A stretch of 64,000 bases of DNA from Curvularia sp. ZM96 (Eukaryota; Ascomycota; Dothideomycetes; Pleosporales; Pleosporaceae). Positions 59,858-64,000 of this stretch are shown in pieces. Position 1 is the stretch's first letter; each line of letters opens with the position of its first letter. Under the pieces are notes generated by a model. It had not been told where the DNA came from, searched no databases, and saw only the letters and a list, made by a program, of their open reading frames with translations. Location of the stretch: assembly GCA_022457065.1 (NCBI GenBank), contig JAJGBQ010000002.1, positions 3,968,001-4,032,000 of the forward strand, read 5' to 3'. The position numbers were made by a program, and so were the translations under genes.

Positions 59858-59924
59858 ACGTGGTTCACAAGCGAGTCGCTCACCCAAGCGAGTCGCTCAC
59901 GCCCCACCAGCGCGTCGACGTCGA
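59858..59924 (+). repeat. Left terminal inverted repeat of the pogo element
   Basis: 67 bases, identical to the reverse complement of 61638-61704. It holds two direct copies of AAGCGAGTCGCTCAC, likely transposase-binding subrepeats. Confidence 0.92.
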
Positions 59925-59938
59925 GACTATAACACGTC

Positions 59939-61585
59939 ATGTCTCAACAACGTCAACATTTATTAGCCTATCCTAAATCAGATCTTTAGCTTACTCTTTT
60001 TAATATCCAATCGCAACGTGTTCAAAGCCAAAGACGTGCTACCTCTATCTATAACGTGCCTCAAAGAACCCTATCTGACCGACGCGCTAGGAAGCGCCCT
60101 CGACGCGACTGCGAAGCGAATTCAAAGCGCTTAAACAAACTAGAAGAGGAGGCTATAGTTAGGCGTGTTCTTAAGGAGTCTACGCGAGGATTTGCGCCTA
60201 CAAAGCCTAACGTTCGAGTAATGGCTAATAAACTCCTACATAAGCGTAGGAGCAACCCTGTTAGCAAGAACTAGATTGACAACTTTGTTAAGAGGACTCC
60301 TGAGCTCCGCACGCGCTGGAGCCGTCCCTACGATCACCAGCGAGCTACCTGCGAGGACCCAGCGGCTATCTAGCGCTAGTTCGACTTAGTCCAGGCAACA
60401 AAGCAGAAGTGGGGTATTGTAGACGACGATATCTATAACTTTGACGAAACTGGCTTTATAATGGGCAAGATTTTATCACAGTTAGTTATCATAGTATTAG
60501 AGGGATATGGGAAAAAGAAGCGGATACAGCCAGGCAACCGTGAGTGGGTTACTGTGATCTAAGGCGTAGGCGCGTCAGGTCGCCGGCTACCCCCCTTTGT
60601 TATCTTTGCGGGCAAGGTGCTTATCGACGTCTAGTTTAAAGACCTGCCTGCTAACTAGGTGCTTAAAGTTAGCCCTAATGGCTGGACGAATAATTAGCTT
60701 GCTCTTGCGTAGTTAGAGCACTTTAATACCCATATAAAGAGGCAGACTGTAGGTAGGTATCGACTACTTATTATCGACGGCCATGAGAGCCACTGCTTGA
60801 TCGATTTTCAGGATCTTTGCAAGAAGAAGAATATTGTTCTTCTCTGCATGCCTGCGCACTCGTCTCACCTATTGCAGCCCCTTGATGTCGCCTGCTTCTC
60901 GCCGTTGAAGCGCAAGTATGGCGACTCGATCTTAGGCTTAGCACGCAACCGCACCAGCTATATTAGTAAGGAGACCTTCCTGCCAGCCTTTAAGGCTGCT
61001 TTTGAGCAGTCTATCACGAAGGAGAATATCCAAGCTGGCTTCAGAGGCGCTGGTCTAGTCCCACATAACCCACAGGCTGTGCTATCAAAGCTTGATGTAG
61101 TGGTGCAGACACCACATTAATCACCTCGACAGGTAGCCACCTAGGAGGCGCAGACGCCACGCAACGCGCGCGAAGTCGAGGCTCAAATTAGTCTTATTTA
61201 ACAGAGCGTGAGAAAGCGCTATAGGTCTTCTGCCAATTCACTTACTAAGCAGATTGCGCAGTTAAGTAAGGGGGCTCAGCAAATGGCATATAAAATGACG
61301 CTTATAATGGAGGAAATAAGTACTCTTCGAGCAGCTCTAGACGAATCAAATAAGCGTAAGAGCCGTAAGCGGCGATACGTACGGACAGAAGAGACTCTTA
61401 CTGTAGGTAAGGTACAAGAAGTATTAGCTGAACAGGCGGGTAGCAGTCGTGGCGACGGTGAGAGTGCGTTGAAGAGGGTGCGAGGAGAGAGGCGGTGCGG
61501 GCGTTGCAAGCAGACTGGACACAACGCCCGTACTTGCGCAGTTAAGATAGATAGTGCAAGTAATAGTAGCGATTCTAATAATTAA
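59939..61585 (+). pseudogene. pogo/Fot1 transposase, inactivated by stops only
   Basis: A single frame of 549 codons from ATG 59939 to the final TAA, with about 12 internal stops (nine TAG, three TAA) and no frameshift. Domains in order: CENP-B/Tc5-type helix-turn-helix (about residues 45-120, NKLEEEAIVRRVLKE), DDE domain with FDETGF near 168 and IDGHESHC near 280, PAHSSHLLQPLDV, and a zinc knuckle CGRCKQTGHNARTC near the C-terminus (CX2CX4HX4C). Length agrees with active Fot1 transposases (about 540). Each stop can come from a CAG, CAA or TGG codon by a C-to-T or G-to-A change, which is what RIP produces. Not functional. Confidence 0.9.
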
Positions 61586-61637
61586 TTTAGTATATTAGAA
61601 TATTTTATTAACTGTGATAAAAGACTGTGATAACGTG

Positions 61638-61704
61638 TCGACGTCGACGCGCTGGTGGGGCGTGAGCGACTCGCTTGGGTGAGCGACTCGCTTGTGAACC
61701 ACGT
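61638..61704 (-). repeat. Right terminal inverted repeat of the pogo element
   Basis: 67 bases; perfect reverse complement of the left repeat. It ends CCACGT and is followed by the duplicated TA. Confidence 0.92.
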
Positions 61705-62189
61705 TAGCTATAATAACTACGTACTTTTTGATAGGCCAATCGCCACAGGCGAGCCATTAGTAAAAAAAAATGAAGAAGAAATAATAACTACAGCTACTTC
61801 TTATTAGCAGTTTTAATAGCCTTCGTAGGTGAGCTTATTTCAATCTTCTAGTTTCACCAGTTGTGGGAGAGCCAGATATGGTAGACATCTCAAAAGAGAC
61901 GCTAGATGATCCTAGCACTGAGCTCCTCAAGCAGGCACAGATCAATGGTAAATTCAATCCTACTATTGATCAAGACCACAAAGCATGCTCTTTGTCTTAC
62001 AGTTACGCTACATCAGAGATCTATCAAGGAGGGATACTTCTATGTTATCGAATGTATGCGCAATATGCGTATCAAGATTTTGCAACACGACAGCTAGAAA
62101 TCATATCTGACAGTATCGTAGAGGTTAAGCCAAGCATCCGAGTTTCTTCAAAATGTACATGGAGGCGTTTCGCGTGTGAAAAGTCCTAA

Positions 62190-63439
62190 GTTTCTGGTGA
62201 CCTATGTCTAGATATAGATGATCCTTTACTCTGTTTGTGGATATACACTTGTTGATGAATTTATTAGATGGTGTGTGCAGAAAGGTTCATTAGGCATCAG
62301 TATGAGAATAGAAGAATTGTTGTGAAAGTTGGATCTGCGCATAGAATTCTGGGGTCATGTCCGTGCTGAATACAACATCTTCGAAGGTATCAACAAATAA
62401 ACAAATAAGAGCAGCGTATCAGATCCACTTACCTAACATTCGAAAAAGGCCGCCCCTTTTTTTAGTCGCAATAACAGTTCCGCAGCCTTTCTAAGCATTC
62501 CCACTACAGATAGAATTATTCTGTTTGAAAAACATGGCCAGAGCCTTCAAGTTCGCTCATGATTGTAAGACAAGACAGAAAAGTCACTTTCTCAGCCATG
62601 CTTTCCTCGGCATTTTAGAGCTTGTCTTACGTGTTTACAACGAGCTCAGATGGAAGAACTTCACAGTCAGAACAAAGTACTACAGTGCCATAACCAAGCT
62701 GAACGCCTTGCTCGACGACGAAGCTTAGGATTAGACAGATGCAGATCAGAGCTGAAATATGAACCTGAATTATTCTTATAGGAAGCGCATTGGTAATCAA
62801 GAAATACTTTCTCGAGGACATGCCTGGGTACAATGTAGAGAGAGTACTTATTCTGAGACGCTAGTCGTGATTCTTTACGTAATTAATCCATGGGGGGTAG
62901 AGTGTGTCAGGCCACTGTATTCACTGAGTATCTCAATCTTACCAGATTACCCTAGCAAGGCTATCAGGGAGGCAGGAAATCACCAGGATAGAAAAGATTT
63001 ATATGACATTGTATGTAATTGAGTGGTGAGAGGAGAGTGTCGTACAAGATCTGCCTTCCATAAGACCGATTTAGGTGCCTTACTTAAACTCAGGCCGAGG
63101 TAAAGTTAGTATCAAGTCCAGTGCTACGAGTAATGGTGCGCGCCGGTACATTACTAGCTTTAAGATTTAATGCATATAGTTGACTCGATCTCGGCGCTTC
63201 GATAGAAAGTCTCTAAGCGCATTGATGCATAGTAAGGGTTCCAATATGCATTCTCTGAACACAGGATCGACGTGCTCGTGATCGGCGTTTGGCGTTGTGC
63301 CAATGAAGTGCGGTCCTCCACAGACCTCCGCCCCATGTAGAATTACGGGTAAAAAAAAGGCGCCTCAACGACCTTTTTTTCTTTCGACCGGATTTGAAGG
63401 TATGAGAGCCTTGCGCTTGTTGTTTTTACCGCAGGTTTG
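62190..63439. other. AT-rich decayed region
   Basis: No convincing gene. A short frame at 62525-62728 (MKNMARAFKFAHDCK...) is helical and could be another remnant of the disrupted gene or of a mobile element, but nothing confirms it. Composition is richer in A and T than the gene-dense part of the window. Confidence 0.4.
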
Positions 63440-64000
63440 TCATACTTTTCCTCTCGCTGGTACGTCGGTCGTCCTTGGCTCCAGCTCCTCCTTGCCCTCC
63501 CCAGAACTAGCGGCGCCATCCATTTCGCTCTCGTTTCGGTTATTGTCTTCATCTTCAATACCGCTGCCACTTTCTCTTCTGCTCTTTGTCGAACTTCCTC
63601 CAATACTGCTCCTATTGTCCCCTGTTTCAGAAGCGATTTTCATGAGCAGGTTGCCGTGTGTGACAGTTTCAACAATGTCACGTGGTTCCTCACCGGCCCT
63701 GATTCTGCTCAATGTTTCCGCCGCATCTTCTTGCGGTAGCGTTTTGAGTAGTTCGAATAGTACCTCTAGGTCCTGGTGCTTACGCTTCGTTTGGGCAACC
63801 TCAGTCTCCTTGTACTGACACTGGCTGTCACGAGACGCACACTCACTGCATTGGGGACGATCGCCATTGCACTAGAAGAGTCAACACATCAGATGCTGTC
63901 TTGACTCTGTTTATTTCGTCTGTATAGCGACCCGATAGAATATACCTTGGTTTTGCGAGTTCTGCAAGCTGCACAGGCCGAGGTTATGCGAGCTCGCTTT
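63440..64000 (-). CDS. Zn2Cys6 transcription factor, 5' end beyond the window, possibly truncated
   Basis: Minus strand. The upstream exon runs from beyond 64000 to 63946; a 74-base intron (GTATAT...TAG) spans 63945-63872; the next exon starts at 63871. The join gives the zinc cluster CAACRTRKTKC, then CSEC and a final Cys, so all six cysteines are present. A helix follows (HQDLEVLFELLKTLPQE), then an acidic Ser-rich stretch. The frame stops at 63440-63442, only about 140 residues after the cluster. Full-length members are usually several hundred residues long, so either another intron follows (a GTATGA lies at the stop) or the gene is truncated. Its place beside RIP-affected DNA makes decay plausible. 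Confidence 0.65.

Larger units (their letters stand above)
59858..61704 (+). mobile_element. pogo/Fot1-type DNA transposon, 1847 bp
   Basis: It has perfect 67-base terminal inverted repeats (59858-59924 and 61638-61704), starting ACGTGGTTCACAAGCGAGTC. TA target duplications lie at 59856-59857 and 61705-61706. One transposase frame fills the interior. Size, TA target and a DDE transposase with CENP-B-like helix-turn-helix place it in the pogo/Fot1 group, similar in scale to elements known in Pleosporales. It sits inside MITE copy C. Confidence 0.9.
59714..61871 (+). mobile_element. MITE, copy C, carrying an inserted pogo element
   Basis: Terminal inverted repeats of about 80 bases start CTCTCCCACAACTGGTGAAAC at 59714 and, on the other strand, at 61871. 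The arms differ mainly by C/T and G/A changes. A 5-base target duplication CCAGA flanks it (59709-59713 and 61872-61876). Without the inner transposon it is about 309 bases long and has no coding capacity. It is the best-preserved of three copies in this window. Confidence 0.8.
59388..62097 (+). pseudogene. Unknown gene broken by a nested transposon insertion
   Basis: The left part, 59388-59713, starts MADLLKNLSAREN and is Lys/Glu-rich and helical (a coiled-coil-like protein). It has one in-frame TAG at 59670-59672. At 59709-59713 it is cut by a MITE; the right part resumes at 61877 in the same frame after a duplicated CCAGA (61872-61876), continuing MVDISKETLDDPST. Further on the frame shifts: near 61995-62095 the coding-like sequence (IKEGYFYVIECMRNMRIKI) moves to another frame. 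The original product is not recognised. Upstream exons are possible but unseen. It is a dead gene by at least three lesions: a stop, an insertion and a frameshift. Confidence 0.6.

Noticed and set aside
59939..61585. TAG codons in the transposase as evidence for recoding of a stop codon
   Set aside because: TAA stops are present too, host genes use TAG and TAA as normal stops, and all stops are explained by C-to-T or G-to-A changes.

Overview
The window is nuclear DNA of a filamentous ascomycete, most likely a Dothideomycete of the order Pleosporales. Signs are GT-AG introns of 44-60 bases with a CTAAC/CTGAC branch site just before the acceptor, three Zn2Cys6 regulators, a GPI-type Cu-only superoxide dismutase, a Cch1 calcium channel, and a pogo/Fot1 transposon whose frame is broken only by transition-type stops, as repeat-induced point mutation (RIP) would do. 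The order-level call is from general resemblance, not a search.

Layout. 1-5 kb: a degenerate MITE (copy A), a cysteine-rich GPI-type protein (-), then 3.3 kb without a gene. 5-16 kb: Cu-only SOD (+), Cus2-like splicing factor (-), TLC-domain membrane protein (+), HIT protein (-), mitotic cyclin B (-) divergent from mitochondrial ribosomal protein uL2m (+). 16-28 kb: Zn2Cys6 regulator (+), three-LIM protein (+), PHD-finger chromatin protein (-). 29-36 kb: an eight-exon Cch1 channel gene (+). 36-43 kb: gene-poor DNA, a small Ser-rich protein, MITE copy B, the splicing factor Cef1 (-) and a small putative mitochondrial protein (+). 44-58 kb: second Zn2Cys6 regulator with an apparent 4-base exon, an HExxH protein of unknown family, eIF3h, an uncharacterised Pro/Gln-rich protein, a Cys-type glutathione transferase, Tma20, Sgt2 (-) and Tim54 (-). 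58.7 kb: a tRNA-His gene. 59-64 kb: a transposon-disrupted pseudogene, AT-rich decayed sequence, and the start of a third Zn2Cys6 gene running off the edge.

Most genes are housekeeping (splicing: Cus2, Cef1; translation: eIF3h, Tma20, uL2m, tRNA-His; mitochondria: uL2m, Tim54; tail-anchored protein targeting: Sgt2), unlinked by pathway, as usual for fungal chromosomes. No secondary-metabolite cluster is seen. The last 5 kb is different: repeat-rich, RIP-like and pseudogenised.

The most striking observation is the tRNA-His(GUG) gene at 58753-58907. It fits the cloverleaf only if two insertions are removed: a 30-base intron at the canonical 37/38 site, and a 54-base insertion in the T loop that looks like an mRNA-type intron (GTACGT...ACTAAC...ACAG). 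Removing the second restores a perfect 5-bp T stem, a TTCGATT loop and a 7-bp acceptor stem. Also notable are the 4-base exon, a coding first exon that is just the ATG (Sgt2), and a clean nested insertion (gene, then MITE with 5-base target duplication, then pogo element with TA duplication).
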